A stretch of DNA of 20,991 nucleotides from Bacillota bacterium (GTDB lineage: Bacteria > Bacillota > Clostridia > Christensenellales > Aristaeellaceae): assembly GCA_009787135.1 (NCBI GenBank), contig WRGP01000242.1, positions 1 to 20,991 on the forward strand. Reading direction: 5' to 3'. This document shows, in pieces, positions 14,246-20,991 of the stretch. Below the pieces are notes generated by a model. The model saw nothing but the letters and a program-made list of their open reading frames with translations. It did no database searches and was not told the origin of the DNA. A program made the position numbers and the translations under genes. Within the stretch, counting starts at the first letter, position 1. Each line of letters starts with the position of its first letter.

Positions 14246-14791
14246 TTACGCTTCCGCGAACGGCATGCCCAGCAGGCGAAGCAGTTCGTGGGCCTCTTCG
14301 TCCGTCTTGGCCGTGGTGACGAAAATCATCTCCATGCCGCGGATCTTATCGACCTTGTCATACTCGATCTCCGGAAACAGCAGTTGCTCGCGTATGCCCA
14401 AGCTGTAGTTCCCGCGGCCGTCGAACGCTTTGTTCGAAACGCCGTGGAAGTCGCGCACGCGCGGAAGCGCGATGTTGACAAGCTTATCAACGAACTGGTA
14501 CATGCGCTCTCCCCGCAGCGTCACCTTCGCGCCGATGTTCATGCCCGCGCGGAGCTTGAAGTTCGCGACGGACTTTTTCGCCTTGGTGACAACCGGCTTC
14601 TGCCCCGCGATCGTCTTAAGATCCTCTACCGCGGCCTCAAGCCCCTTGGCATTATCCTTACAGTCGCCAAGGCCCATGTTGATAACCACTTTTTCAATCT
14701 TGGGCACCTGGTTTACATTCTTGTAGCCGAACTTCTGTATCAGCGCCGGCATGGCGTCGGCCTTGTATTTGTCCTTTAGACGGTTTTCCAT
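14246..14791 (-). CDS. rplE: Ribosomal protein uL5
   Basis: This is 181-residue L5, which binds 5S rRNA and contacts P-site tRNA and S13. Signatures are VPKIEKVVINMGLGD (29-43), AKKSVANFKLRAGMNIGAKV (71-90), TLRGERMYQFVDKLVNIALP and RVRDFHG. The ATG at 14791 follows AGGAGGAGACACAAG. It is 14 nt downstream of rplX and 17 nt upstream of rpsZ. Confidence 0.99.
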   Translation of the reverse strand: MENRLKDKYKADAMPALIQKFGYKNVNQVPKIEKVVINMGLGDCKDNAKGLEAAVEDLKTIAGQKPVVTKAKKSVANFKLRAGMNIGAKVTLRGERMYQFVDKLVNIALPRVRDFHGVSNKAFDGRGNYSLGIREQLLFPEIEYDKVDKIRGMEMIFVTTAKTDEEAHELLRLLGMPFAEA

Positions 14792-14805
14792 CTTGTGTCT
14801 CCTCC

Positions 14806-15138
14806 TCAGTTCTCAAAGGCCGCGCCGCACTTCTTGCACTGGCGCACCTTCTTGCCGTCCTCAAGGATCTTGTGGGCGTTACGGGTGGCCTTGCCGCACT
14901 TGGCGCAGAGCAGCATCACGTTGGACGCGTTGATCGCCGCTTCCTTGTGGATGATGCCGCCGGGTATATCCTGGCCGCGCGCCTTCTGATGCTTGGTGAC
15001 CATGGCCACGCCCTCCACGACGACCCTGCCGGTCTTTGGCTGGGCATGCAGCACCTTGCCCTTCTTGCCCTTCTCATCGCCGGAGATCACGACGACCGTG
15101 TCGCCGGAACGGACGTGAAGCTTGCTTAACTTGTTCAT
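14806..15138 (-). CDS. rplX: Ribosomal protein uL24 with C-terminal zinc ribbon
   Basis: This is 110-residue L24, an assembly-initiator protein at the tunnel exit side of the 50S. The KOW motif is at about 8-35 (VRSGDTVVVISGDEKGKKGK, then VL), followed by VTKHQKARGQDIPGGIIHKE (48-67). The C-terminal third has two CXXC pairs, CAKC (78-81) and CKKC (101-104), a zinc-ribbon-like module that E. coli L24 lacks. The ATG at 15138 has AGGAG 9 nt upstream. It is 14 nt after rplN. Confidence 0.98.
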   Translation of the reverse strand: MNKLSKLHVRSGDTVVVISGDEKGKKGKVLHAQPKTGRVVVEGVAMVTKHQKARGQDIPGGIIHKEAAINASNVMLLCAKCGKATRNAHKILEDGKKVRQCKKCGAAFEN

Positions 15139-15152
15139 CTACTCCACTCTCC

Positions 15153-15521
15153 TTACAGCACTTCCGGCGCGAGCGAGACGATCTTCATGTAATCCTTCTC
15201 GCGCAGTTCGCGCGCCACAGGCCCAAAGATGCGCGTGCCGCGGGGCTGTTTCTGGTCGTTAATGATCACGGCGGCATTATCATCAAAACGGATATAGCTG
15301 CCGTCCTGGCGGCGCTTGGACTTGTGCATGCGCACGATTACGGCCTTGACGACCTCGCCCTTCTTCACCGTGCCGCCTGGGTTGGCGGATTTCACGCTGG
15401 CGACGATCACATCGCCGATGCCGCCGTCGCGGCGGAAGGAGCCGCCCAGCACGCGAATGCACATGATTTCCTTCGCGCCTGAATTGTCAGCAACCTTCAA
15501 ACGGGTTTGCGGTTGAATCAC
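15153..15521 (-). CDS. rplN: Ribosomal protein uL14 (GTG start)
   Basis: This is 122-residue L14, which forms intersubunit bridges with 16S rRNA. MIQPQTRLKVADNSGAKEIM opens it. RVLGGSFRRDGGIGDVIVAS and the end GTRIFGPVARELREKDYMKI are canonical. The start codon is GTG (15521-15519), preceded by AAGGAGGGAGACCC; no upstream ATG is in frame close by. It lies 12 nt after rpsQ. Confidence 0.99.
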   Translation of the reverse strand: MIQPQTRLKVADNSGAKEIMCIRVLGGSFRRDGGIGDVIVASVKSANPGGTVKKGEVVKAVIVRMHKSKRRQDGSYIRFDDNAAVIINDQKQPRGTRIFGPVARELREKDYMKIVSLAPEVL

Positions 15522-15533
15522 GGGTCTCCCTCC

Positions 15534-15794
15534 TTACTTGGCCTTCTCAATGATTTCCACCAGCCGCCAGTGCTTCTCGCGGCTTATCGGGCGTGTTTCC
15601 ATCACGAGGACGCGGTCGCCCACCCCGCATTCGTTTTTCTCGTCATGCGCCTTCAGCTTCGTCGTACGGTTCATGATCTTGCCGTAAAGCGGATGCTGTA
15701 CGCGCGTCCGAATGGCAACCACGATGGTCTTATCCATCTTATCACTCACGACCACGCCGGTACGGGTCTTGCGGAGTCCTCTTGCTTCAGACAT
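15534..15794 (-). CDS. rpsQ: Ribosomal protein uS17
   Basis: This is 86-residue S17, an OB-fold protein that binds 16S rRNA early in assembly. RKTRTGVVVSDKMDKTIVVA (8-27), HPLYGKIMNRTTKLKAHDE and CGVGDRVLVMETRPISREKH are diagnostic. I chose ATG 15794, with AAGGGAG upstream and the expected MSEARGLRKTR N-terminus. An in-frame ATG at 15818 would add eight residues and overlap the rpmC stop. Translation may still be coupled, since only 20 nt separate the genes. Confidence 0.97.
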   Translation of the reverse strand: MSEARGLRKTRTGVVVSDKMDKTIVVAIRTRVQHPLYGKIMNRTTKLKAHDEKNECGVGDRVLVMETRPISREKHWRLVEIIEKAK

Positions 15795-15814
15795 GGTAAA
15801 CTGCTCCCTTCTCA

Positions 15815-16009
15815 TCAAGCCTTAAGCTCTATCTGGCGGATCATGGTCTTGGCGCGCGCGATATCGCGCCTGACTTCCCTGATCACCATGGTGTTCTCAA
15901 GCTGGCCTGTGGCAAGCTGAAAGCGGAGGTTAAACAGCTCGGCCTTGAGCTCCTTTACCTTTGCCTCAAGCGCGGCGGAATCCATCTTCCTCATCTCACT
16001 GGCCTTCAT
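15815..16009 (-). CDS. rpmC: Ribosomal protein uL29
   Basis: This is 64-residue L29, a two-helix coiled protein at the polypeptide exit that helps form the docking site for SRP and trigger factor. KASEMRKMDSAALEAKVKEL, then KAELFNLRFQLATGQLENTM and the RRDIARAKTMIRQIE end, are typical. The ATG overlaps the rplP stop by 4 nt (ATGA), so it is translationally coupled to rplP. Confidence 0.98.
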   Translation of the reverse strand: MKASEMRKMDSAALEAKVKELKAELFNLRFQLATGQLENTMVIREVRRDIARAKTMIRQIELKA

Positions 16010-16437
16010 TGCGCTTCACCCCCTGCGCTCTCGTCCTTTTTGACGAACTTGCACTTAAGCGGAAGCTTGTGGGCGGCAAGGCGGAGCGCCTCACGGGCCA
16101 TCGCCTCTTCCACACCGGCGATCTCAAAGAGAATCCTGCCCGGCTTTACCACAGCAACCCAGTACTCCGGCGAGCCTTTTCCTGAGCCCATGCGGGTTTC
16201 CGCCGGCTTTTCCGTCACGGGCTTGTCGGGGAAAATCTTGATCCAAACCTGGCCGCCGCGCCGGGTATAGCGCGTCAGCGCGATACGCGCGGCTTCAATC
16301 TGATTGGACGTGACCCAAGCCGGCTCCAGGGCGACCAGCCCATATTCGCCGTACGCGATGAAATTGCCGCGCGTGGCCTTGCCCTTCATGCGGCCGCGAA
16401 ACACGCGGCGCCGCTTTACTCTCTTGGGCATCAACAT
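16006..16437 (-). CDS. rplP: Ribosomal protein uL16
   Basis: This is 143-residue L16, which helps position A- and P-site tRNA in the 50S. MLMPKRVKRRRVFRGRMKGK opens it; GYGxxGLxALEPAW-like sequence, RRGGQVWIKIFPDKPVTEKP and MGSGKGSPEYWVAVVKPGRI are signatures. The ATG at 16437 has GGAGG 10 nt upstream. The ATG two codons later would be 16 nt away, so the first is preferred. It starts 3 nt after rpsC and overlaps rpmC by 4 nt. Confidence 0.99.
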   Translation of the reverse strand: MLMPKRVKRRRVFRGRMKGKATRGNFIAYGEYGLVALEPAWVTSNQIEAARIALTRYTRRGGQVWIKIFPDKPVTEKPAETRMGSGKGSPEYWVAVVKPGRILFEIAGVEEAMAREALRLAAHKLPLKCKFVKKDESAGGEAQ

Positions 16438-16440
16438 GCT

Positions 16441-17109
16441 TTATCTGCCTCCTTCGGCCCGCACAGGGTGCTTTTTGCTCTTGGGCAGAATCTGCCCCTT
16501 GTAAATCCAAACCTTGACCCCAAGGCGGCCATAGGTCGTCTTCGCTTCCGCAAACCCGTAGTCGATGTTCGCGCGAAGCGTCTGCAGCGGGATCGAGCCC
16601 TCATGGTACCCTTCCGAGCGGGCGATGTCCGCGCCGCCCAGGCGGCCGCTGACCGCGGTTTTGATACCCTTGGCGCCGCCCTTCATCGCGCGCTGAATGG
16701 ATTGCTTCATCGCGCGGCGGAACGAGATGCGGCGCTCCAGCTGCTGGGCAATGCTTTCCGCCACCAGCTGCGCGTCGGTCTCCGGGTTTTTGATCTCCAT
16801 GATGTTGAGCGAGACCGGCAGCTTCGTAAAATTCTCAATTTGCTTTTTGAGCATCTCCACGCCCGCGCCGCCCTTGCCGATGACAACGCCCGGCTTGGCG
16901 GTGAAGAGCGTAACGGTCAATTTGCCCGTGGCCCGCTCAATGTCAATGTGGGAAATGCCCGCCACGTACAGCTTTTCTTTGAGCATCTTGCGCAGTTTGA
17001 AATCCGCCTCAAGGTTGTTGGCGAAATCCTTTTTATTTGCAAACCAGCGGGTGCTCCAGTCCGTAATGATGCCGACGCGCGCGCCGTGGGGGTTTACTTT
17101 CTGACCCAA
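16441..17109 (-). CDS. rpsC: Ribosomal protein uS3 (TTG start)
   Basis: This is 222-residue S3, at the mRNA entry channel. MGQKVNPHGARVGIITDWST opens it. The type II KH domain has the GXXG loop at 78-81 (VVIGKGGAGVE), and the C-terminal domain has RRAMKQSIQRAMKGGAKGIK, SEGYHEGSIPLQTLRANIDYGF and GVKVWIYKG. The start is TTG (17109-17107): GGAGG lies 8 nt upstream and the reading gives the invariant MGQKVNP N-terminus, while no ATG or GTG is available there. It is 21 nt after rplV. Confidence 0.98.
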   Translation of the reverse strand: MGQKVNPHGARVGIITDWSTRWFANKKDFANNLEADFKLRKMLKEKLYVAGISHIDIERATGKLTVTLFTAKPGVVIGKGGAGVEMLKKQIENFTKLPVSLNIMEIKNPETDAQLVAESIAQQLERRISFRRAMKQSIQRAMKGGAKGIKTAVSGRLGGADIARSEGYHEGSIPLQTLRANIDYGFAEAKTTYGRLGVKVWIYKGQILPKSKKHPVRAEGGR

Positions 17110-17130
17110 AATGAATTCCTCCTTCTCCCT

Positions 17131-17517
17131 CTATGCCTTGGTGTCCAAAATGACGGTGATGTGGCTCGTGCGCTTGAGCATCGGGGACGCGCTGCCGCGC
17201 GACCTTGCGACATAGCGCTTGAGCGTCGGGCCCGGGTTGGCGAACACTTCGGCGACATACAGCTCGTCACGGGAAAGCTCTAAATTGTTCTCCGCGTTGG
17301 CGATCGCGGAATTTAACAGCTTCTCCACAATGGGCGCGGCGGACTTGGGCGTATACATCAGGATCGCGAGGGCCTGATCGACCTGCTTGCCGCGGATCAG
17401 ATCGATGACGATCTTCACTTTGCGCGGGGAGATACGGATGTGTTTCGCAATCGCGCGCGGCCGCTTGTCGGCATTTGCCCTGCGGGCTTCCGCCTTTTCA
17501 CGGGTTCTGGTGGCCAT
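17131..17517 (-). CDS. rplV: Ribosomal protein uL22
   Basis: This is 128-residue L22, whose long beta-hairpin lines the exit tunnel. The conserved body begins near residue 20 (RAIAKHIRISPRKVKIVIDL) and includes LNSAIANAENN and RSRGSASPMLKRTSHITVIL. Residues 1-19 are a basic extension relative to 110-residue homologues. The ATG at 17517 has AAGGAG 9 nt upstream. The hairpin tip, where macrolide-resistance deletions occur in other species, appears intact. Confidence 0.98.
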   Translation of the reverse strand: MATRTREKAEARRANADKRPRAIAKHIRISPRKVKIVIDLIRGKQVDQALAILMYTPKSAAPIVEKLLNSAIANAENNLELSRDELYVAEVFANPGPTLKRYVARSRGSASPMLKRTSHITVILDTKA

Positions 17518-17531
17518 TCATCTCATCTCCT

Positions 17532-17810
17532 TTACTTGCGGCCAGACGCTTTTTCGCCCGCGTGGCCGCGGAACGTGCGGGTCGGGGCAAACTCGCCCAG
17601 CTTATGTCCGACCATTTCCTCCGTGATATAGACCGGCACATGCTTGCGGCCGTCATGCACGGCGACCGTGTGCCCCACAAAATCCGGGAAAATGGTGCTC
17701 GCGCGGCTCCATGTCTTCAGGACCATTTTTTTGCCGCTGCCATTCATGGCGATAATTTTGTTGAAAAGGCGTTCGCTGACGAACGGGCCCTTTTTGACGG
17801 ATCTGCTCAT
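17532..17810 (-). CDS. rpsS: Ribosomal protein uS19
   Basis: This is 92-residue S19 of the 30S head, partner of S13. MSRSVKKGPFVSERLFNKII opens it; TWSRASTIFPDFVGHTVAVH, then the end HKLGEFAPTRTFRGHAGEKA, is diagnostic. The ATG at 17810 follows GGGAGGCAAACGC. It lies 12 nt after rplB and 14 nt before rplV. Confidence 0.99.
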   Translation of the reverse strand: MSRSVKKGPFVSERLFNKIIAMNGSGKKMVLKTWSRASTIFPDFVGHTVAVHDGRKHVPVYITEEMVGHKLGEFAPTRTFRGHAGEKASGRK

Positions 17811-17822
17811 GCGTTTGCCTCC

Positions 17823-18656
<834 letters not shown>

Positions 18657-18672
18657 GCTAGGTGGCCCCCCC

Positions 18673-18969
18673 TTACTGTGCCATGCCGTCGAAGAATTCG
18701 ATTCCCTTGGAATCCTTCTTGAGCGTGACATAGGCTTTCTTGATTTCCGGCGTACGGCCTGAGGTTTTGCCCTGCCGCTTGATCTTGCCCAGCGTACGAA
18801 GCGTGTTGACCTTCTCCACCTTTACGCCGAACACCGCTTCCAAGGCTTTCTTGATCTCCGTGCGGTTGGCGGCGATATCCACCTCAAAAATATACCGCTT
18901 GTCCGCAAACCCTTCATACGCCTTTTCCGACAGCACCGGACGGCGGATGATATCATGGGGATCCTTCAT
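18673..18969 (-). CDS. rplW: Ribosomal protein uL23
   Basis: This is 98-residue L23, at the tunnel exit, where trigger factor and SRP dock. DPHDIIRRPVLSEKAYEGFA opens it; YIFEVDIAANRTEIKKALEA and VFGVKVEKVNTLRTLGKIKR are typical. The ATG at 18969 overlaps the rplD stop by 4 nt (ATGA) and is preceded by GAGGAGG inside rplD. rplB follows after 16 nt. Confidence 0.99.
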   Translation of the reverse strand: MKDPHDIIRRPVLSEKAYEGFADKRYIFEVDIAANRTEIKKALEAVFGVKVEKVNTLRTLGKIKRQGKTSGRTPEIKKAYVTLKKDSKGIEFFDGMAQ

Positions 18970-19592
18970 TGCGCGTACACCTCCTCAGCCTGGCGGACCG
19001 CGTCCCGCGTGAGAATGAACGCGTCATGACGCAGAATCTCATAGACGTTAATCGTGTTAATCAGCGCGACGGTCACGCCGGGGATGTTCCGGCTCGCGCG
19101 AAGGAGCGATTCGTCCTTCTCCGCGACGAGAACCAGCGCCTTCTTTGTCGCGCCCAGGTTTCGGAGCACCTTGACCATCTCGCGCGTCTTGGGGGCCGGC
19201 AACGCCAGCCTGTCGAGCACGATAATCTCCTCCGCCTGCGCCTTGGACGTAAACGCGGAACGCATCGCCAGGCGGCGGACCTTCTTGGGCACGGAAATGT
19301 CATAGCCGCGGGGCTTTGGCGCGAAAACCACGCCGCCCTTCTTGAACTGCGGCGCGCGGCTGCCATGATGGCGCGCGCGGCCGGTGCCCTTCTGGCGGTA
19401 GATCTTCTTGCCGCCGCCGCGCACCTCGGTACGGGTCAGCGCGGACTGCGTGCCCACGCGCCGGCCGTTGAGGATGGCGCGCACGACCATGTGCATCGCG
19501 AACGGGTTCACCTCGGCGGCAAAAAGCGCCTCGCTGAGCGCGATCTCGCCGACGGTTTTTCCCTCGGTATTTTTTACATTCACAGTAGGCAT
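18966..19592 (-). CDS. rplD: Ribosomal protein uL4
   Basis: This is 208-residue L4, with a long internal loop (about 44-97) reaching the exit tunnel. The loop reads TRTEVRGGGKKIYRQKGTGR, then ARHHGSRAPQFKKGGVVFAP, and looks wild type at the macrolide-related positions. In E. coli L4 also represses its own S10 operon through the leader. Whether the leader here responds to L4 is unknown. The ATG at 19592 follows GAAGGAGG. It is 19 nt after rplC and overlaps rplW by 4 nt. Confidence 0.99.
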   Translation of the reverse strand: MPTVNVKNTEGKTVGEIALSEALFAAEVNPFAMHMVVRAILNGRRVGTQSALTRTEVRGGGKKIYRQKGTGRARHHGSRAPQFKKGGVVFAPKPRGYDISVPKKVRRLAMRSAFTSKAQAEEIIVLDRLALPAPKTREMVKVLRNLGATKKALVLVAEKDESLLRASRNIPGVTVALINTINVYEILRHDAFILTRDAVRQAEEVYAQ

Positions 19593-19611
19593 TTCGTCGT
19601 TTCCTCCTTCC

Positions 19612-20253
19612 TCAAGCCTTCACGGCGCCGCGCACGAGCAGCAGGCCGCCGTTGGGGCCGGGCACCGCGCCGCGCACGAGCAGCAAGTCGCGCTCAGCGT
19701 CCACGCGTACCACGGACAGGTTCTGGATGGTAACCTTTTCCACGCCATAGTGGCCGGGCATGTGCTTGTTCTTGAACACGCGGGACGGATCGGAATTCGC
19801 GCCCATGGAACCCACGCCGCGATGGTATTTGGAGCCGTGCGCCATGGGACCGGTGTGCTGGTTCCAGCGCTGAATGACCCCGGTGAAGCCATGGCCCTTG
19901 GAAATGCCCGTCACATCCACCTTCTCGCCCGGCTCAAAGATATCCGCCTTGATGACCTGGCCGATTTCATACGCTTCGCAGTCCGCGAGACGGAACTCGC
20001 GCAGCCTGCGCGTTGGCTTCACGCCCGCTTTCTTGAAATGGCCGCGCAGAGGCTTGTTGAGCAACTTTTCCACCCGATGCTCGGGGACCTGCTCAAAACC
20101 CACCTGAATGGCGGCGTATCCATCATTTTGAACGGTTTTCTTTTGCACTACGGTGCACGGGCCGGCCTGGATGACAGTAACGGGGAGCAGACGCCCGTCG
20201 GGCGAAAACACCTGCGTCATGCCAACCTTTTTGCCGACGATTGCTTTCTTCAT
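19612..20253 (-). CDS. rplC: Ribosomal protein uL3, with C-terminal octapeptide duplication
   Basis: This is 213-residue L3, an early assembly protein whose loop approaches the peptidyl-transferase centre. AIVGKKVGMTQVFSPDGRLL opens it. GKGHGFTGVIQRWNQ-type sequence (KGHGFTGVIQRWNQHTGPMA), then HGSKYHRGVGSMG and KHMPGHYG, are diagnostic. The C-terminus contains LLLVRGAV twice (190-197 and 204-211), encoded by a 19-nt exact repeat. The ATG at 20253 follows AGGAGGTTTAACC. It lies 26 nt after rpsJ. Confidence 0.99.
   Translation of the reverse strand: MKKAIVGKKVGMTQVFSPDGRLLPVTVIQAGPCTVVQKKTVQNDGYAAIQVGFEQVPEHRVEKLLNKPLRGHFKKAGVKPTRRLREFRLADCEAYEIGQVIKADIFEPGEKVDVTGISKGHGFTGVIQRWNQHTGPMAHGSKYHRGVGSMGANSDPSRVFKNKHMPGHYGVEKVTIQNLSVVRVDAERDLLLVRGAVPGPNGGLLLVRGAVKA
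19625..19685 (-). repeat. 19-nt direct repeat inside rplC
   Basis: GCGCCGCGCACGAGCAGCA occurs exactly at 19625-19643 and 19667-19685. The 42-nt offset keeps the reading frame and encodes the repeated LLLVRGAV of the L3 C-terminus. Part of this could be convergent codon use on two related beta-strands. Confidence 0.85.
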
Positions 20254-20279
20254 GGTTAAACCTCCTGTTTACGCTCGAA

Positions 20280-20588
20280 TCACAGCTTGATTTCGATTTC
20301 CACACCCGCCGGCAGATCGACCTTTGTCAGCGCGTCCACCGTGCGCGAGGTGGGCTGCAAGATGTCGATGAGCCTTTTATGCGTGCGCAGCTCGAACTGC
20401 TCGCGGGAATCCTTGTACTTGTGGGGAGCGCGCAGGATGGTGATAATCTCCTTCTCGGTGGGCAGTGGGATCGGCCCGGACACCTTGGCGCCGGTCCGCT
20501 TTGCCGTCTCCACGATGCGCTCTGCGGATTGGTCGATGACGTTGTGCTCATACGCCTTGAGCTTGATACGGATCTTTTGATTGGCCAC
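20280..20588 (-). CDS. rpsJ: Ribosomal protein uS10 (GTG start), first gene of the S10–spc–alpha cluster
   Basis: This is 102-residue S10 of the 30S head, also the NusB partner in antitermination. ANQKIRIKLKAYEHNVIDQS opens it; KVSGPIPLPTEKE, LRAPHKYKDSREQFELRTHK and VDLPAGVEIEIKL are invariant. The start is GTG (20588-20586), with GGAGG 7 nt upstream, giving the standard length. An in-frame ATG at 20642 would add 18 residues without homologous look and lacks an SD. It lies about 210 nt downstream of the predicted transcription start. Confidence 0.98.
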   Translation of the reverse strand: MANQKIRIKLKAYEHNVIDQSAERIVETAKRTGAKVSGPIPLPTEKEIITILRAPHKYKDSREQFELRTHKRLIDILQPTSRTVDALTKVDLPAGVEIEIKL

Positions 20589-20628
20589 GTCTTTTCCTCC
20601 TTTTTTAGCGGGCGGCCTGCACACTGCG

Positions 20629-20684
20629 CCGGGTGTTTCCATTCAGAATCTTGGTTCGGAATTCACATTCCGAAATGACACCGG
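20629..20684 (-). promoter_or_regulatory. Structured S10-operon leader RNA element
   Basis: In the minus-strand transcript, UUCGGAAU-GUGA-AUUCCGAA (20674-20655) forms an 8-bp hairpin with a GNRA-type loop. It is enclosed by CCGGUGU (20684-20678) pairing with ACACC(C)GG (20636-20629) with one bulge. It lies 40 nt before the rpsJ start inside a leader of about 210 nt. By analogy with other S10 operons it may take part in autogenous control, but the structure is not one I can name. Confidence 0.45.
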
Positions 20685-20803
20685 ATGATGACCCGCGAGG
20701 CGGGGCAGGGAGCCCGTCGCCCGATTGTTCGGACATGGTCCACGATAATTCTCCGGCGGCCAACCGGTAACTTACCGCTTCATCCCAGAACGACAGCCTT
20801 CAT

Positions 20804-20833
20804 AGTATAAACCAACCTCCGCACATTTTGCAA
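20804..20833 (-). promoter_or_regulatory. Promoter of the S10–spc–alpha cluster
   Basis: On the minus strand TTGCAA (20833-20828) is followed after 18 nt by TATACT (20809-20804), close to the sigma-A consensus. Transcription would start near 20797. It is the best promoter upstream of rpsJ. The -35 hexamer is itself a palindrome. Confidence 0.7.
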
Positions 20834-20886
20834 GGGGGTGGATAGACTTTTTTTTAATATTTTTTAGCGAAGTTGAATGAAAAAGT

Positions 20887-20919
20887 AAACGCCAGAGTGG
20901 AGGGGGAAGGGAGGCGTTT
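20887..20919. other. Inverted repeat AAACGCC/GGCGTTT upstream of the S10 promoter
   Basis: AAACGCC (20887-20893) and GGCGTTT (20913-20919) form a 7-bp stem with a 19-nt purine-rich loop. Read on the minus strand it is followed by ACTTTTTC, so it could be a weak terminator isolating the S10 promoter from upstream transcription. Read on the plus strand its right arm covers part of the GGGAGG SD at 20909-20914. Confidence 0.45.
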
Positions 20920-20980
20920 AGTCATGCAAGAAATTCTGGTAAGCTGAGGGAGCTGAACTGCGGCAAGAATGGAGGAGAAT

Positions 20981-20991
20981 ATGAGCCGCAA
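20981..20991 (+). CDS. Possible start of a divergent gene (cut by window edge)
   Basis: ATGAGCCGCAA begins at 20981, with GGAGGAGAAT directly upstream (5-nt spacing from GGAGG), a strong Firmicutes-type initiation site on the plus strand. Only three codons (Met-Ser-Arg) are visible, so the product cannot be identified. No convincing plus-strand promoter was found between 20834 and 20980. A T-rich stretch at 20848-20865 includes a weak TAATAT. Confidence 0.35.

Noticed and set aside
16468..17283. Plus-strand open frame opposite rpsC and rplV
   Set aside because: Antisense shadow of two conserved genes without an SD.
19408..20259. Plus-strand open frame opposite rplD and rplC
   Set aside because: Antisense shadow, no family resemblance.
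20811..20856. Terminator-like arrangement on the plus strand (CCTCC/GGGGG then a T-run)
   Set aside because: The stem needs G-U wobble and a mismatch, the T-run starts 6 nt late, and the stretch overlaps the S10 promoter. No plus-strand gene lies upstream to terminate.

Overview
The window is a G+C-rich bacterial chromosomal segment dominated by the S10–spc–alpha ribosomal protein cluster on the minus strand. Several features point to a high-GC member of the Clostridia/Firmicutes (inference). The gene order is the Firmicutes order, with a KOW-domain gene between map and infA. S14, L36, S4, L24 and adenylate kinase all carry paired-cysteine zinc motifs. L17 is the long form with an insert. A DUF975 membrane-protein pair and a secreted L,D-transpeptidase lie next door, and Shine-Dalgarno (SD) sequences are strong throughout. 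The exact genus cannot be read from the sequence.

Left region (1–2330). A minus-strand unit of three overlapping genes runs out of the window: two DUF975-type membrane proteins and the N-terminus of an RsuA-type 16S rRNA pseudouridine synthase. Its promoter (TTGCTA-18-TATAAT) lies in a divergent intergenic region. In the same region an extended -10 promoter drives, on the plus strand, a secreted L,D-transpeptidase with two FlgD-like Ig repeats (2332–4158). That gene converges on rplQ, and a perfect 17-bp hairpin at 4175–4212 can terminate transcription from both sides.

Main region (4246–20588, minus strand). Read in transcription order from the right: rpsJ-rplC-rplD-rplW-rplB-rpsS-rplV-rpsC-rplP-rpmC-rpsQ-rplN-rplX-rplE-rpsZ-rpsH-rplF-rplR-rpsE-rpmD-rplO-secY-adk-map-KOW-infA-rpmJ-rpsM-rpsK-rpsD-rpoA-rplQ. 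These genes make ribosomal proteins, the SecY channel, Adk, MetAP, IF-1 and the RNA polymerase alpha subunit. Most gaps are under 75 nt, with several 1–4-nt overlaps. Three gaps are much larger and gene-free: rpsH–rplF (210 nt), rpmJ–rpsM (500 nt) and rpoA–rplQ (205 nt). They hold hairpins. The rpmJ–rpsM gap has a mutually exclusive pairing arrangement and a perfect 14-bp hairpin, and is the most interesting non-coding stretch here.

Right edge (20589–20991). A leader of about 210 nt precedes rpsJ, with a promoter TTGCAA-18-TATACT and a GUGA-capped hairpin. Beyond it is an inverted repeat, a 7-codon ORF with its own SD, and a well-formed SD plus ATG on the plus strand, probably the start of a divergent gene cut by the window edge.

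Overall this is mostly a conserved housekeeping region. I see no CRISPR array, insertion sequence, tRNA, prophage or defence system. The points worth following up are the structured spacers, two TTG-initiated essential genes, an in-frame duplication in L3 and the neighbouring membrane/cell-wall genes.
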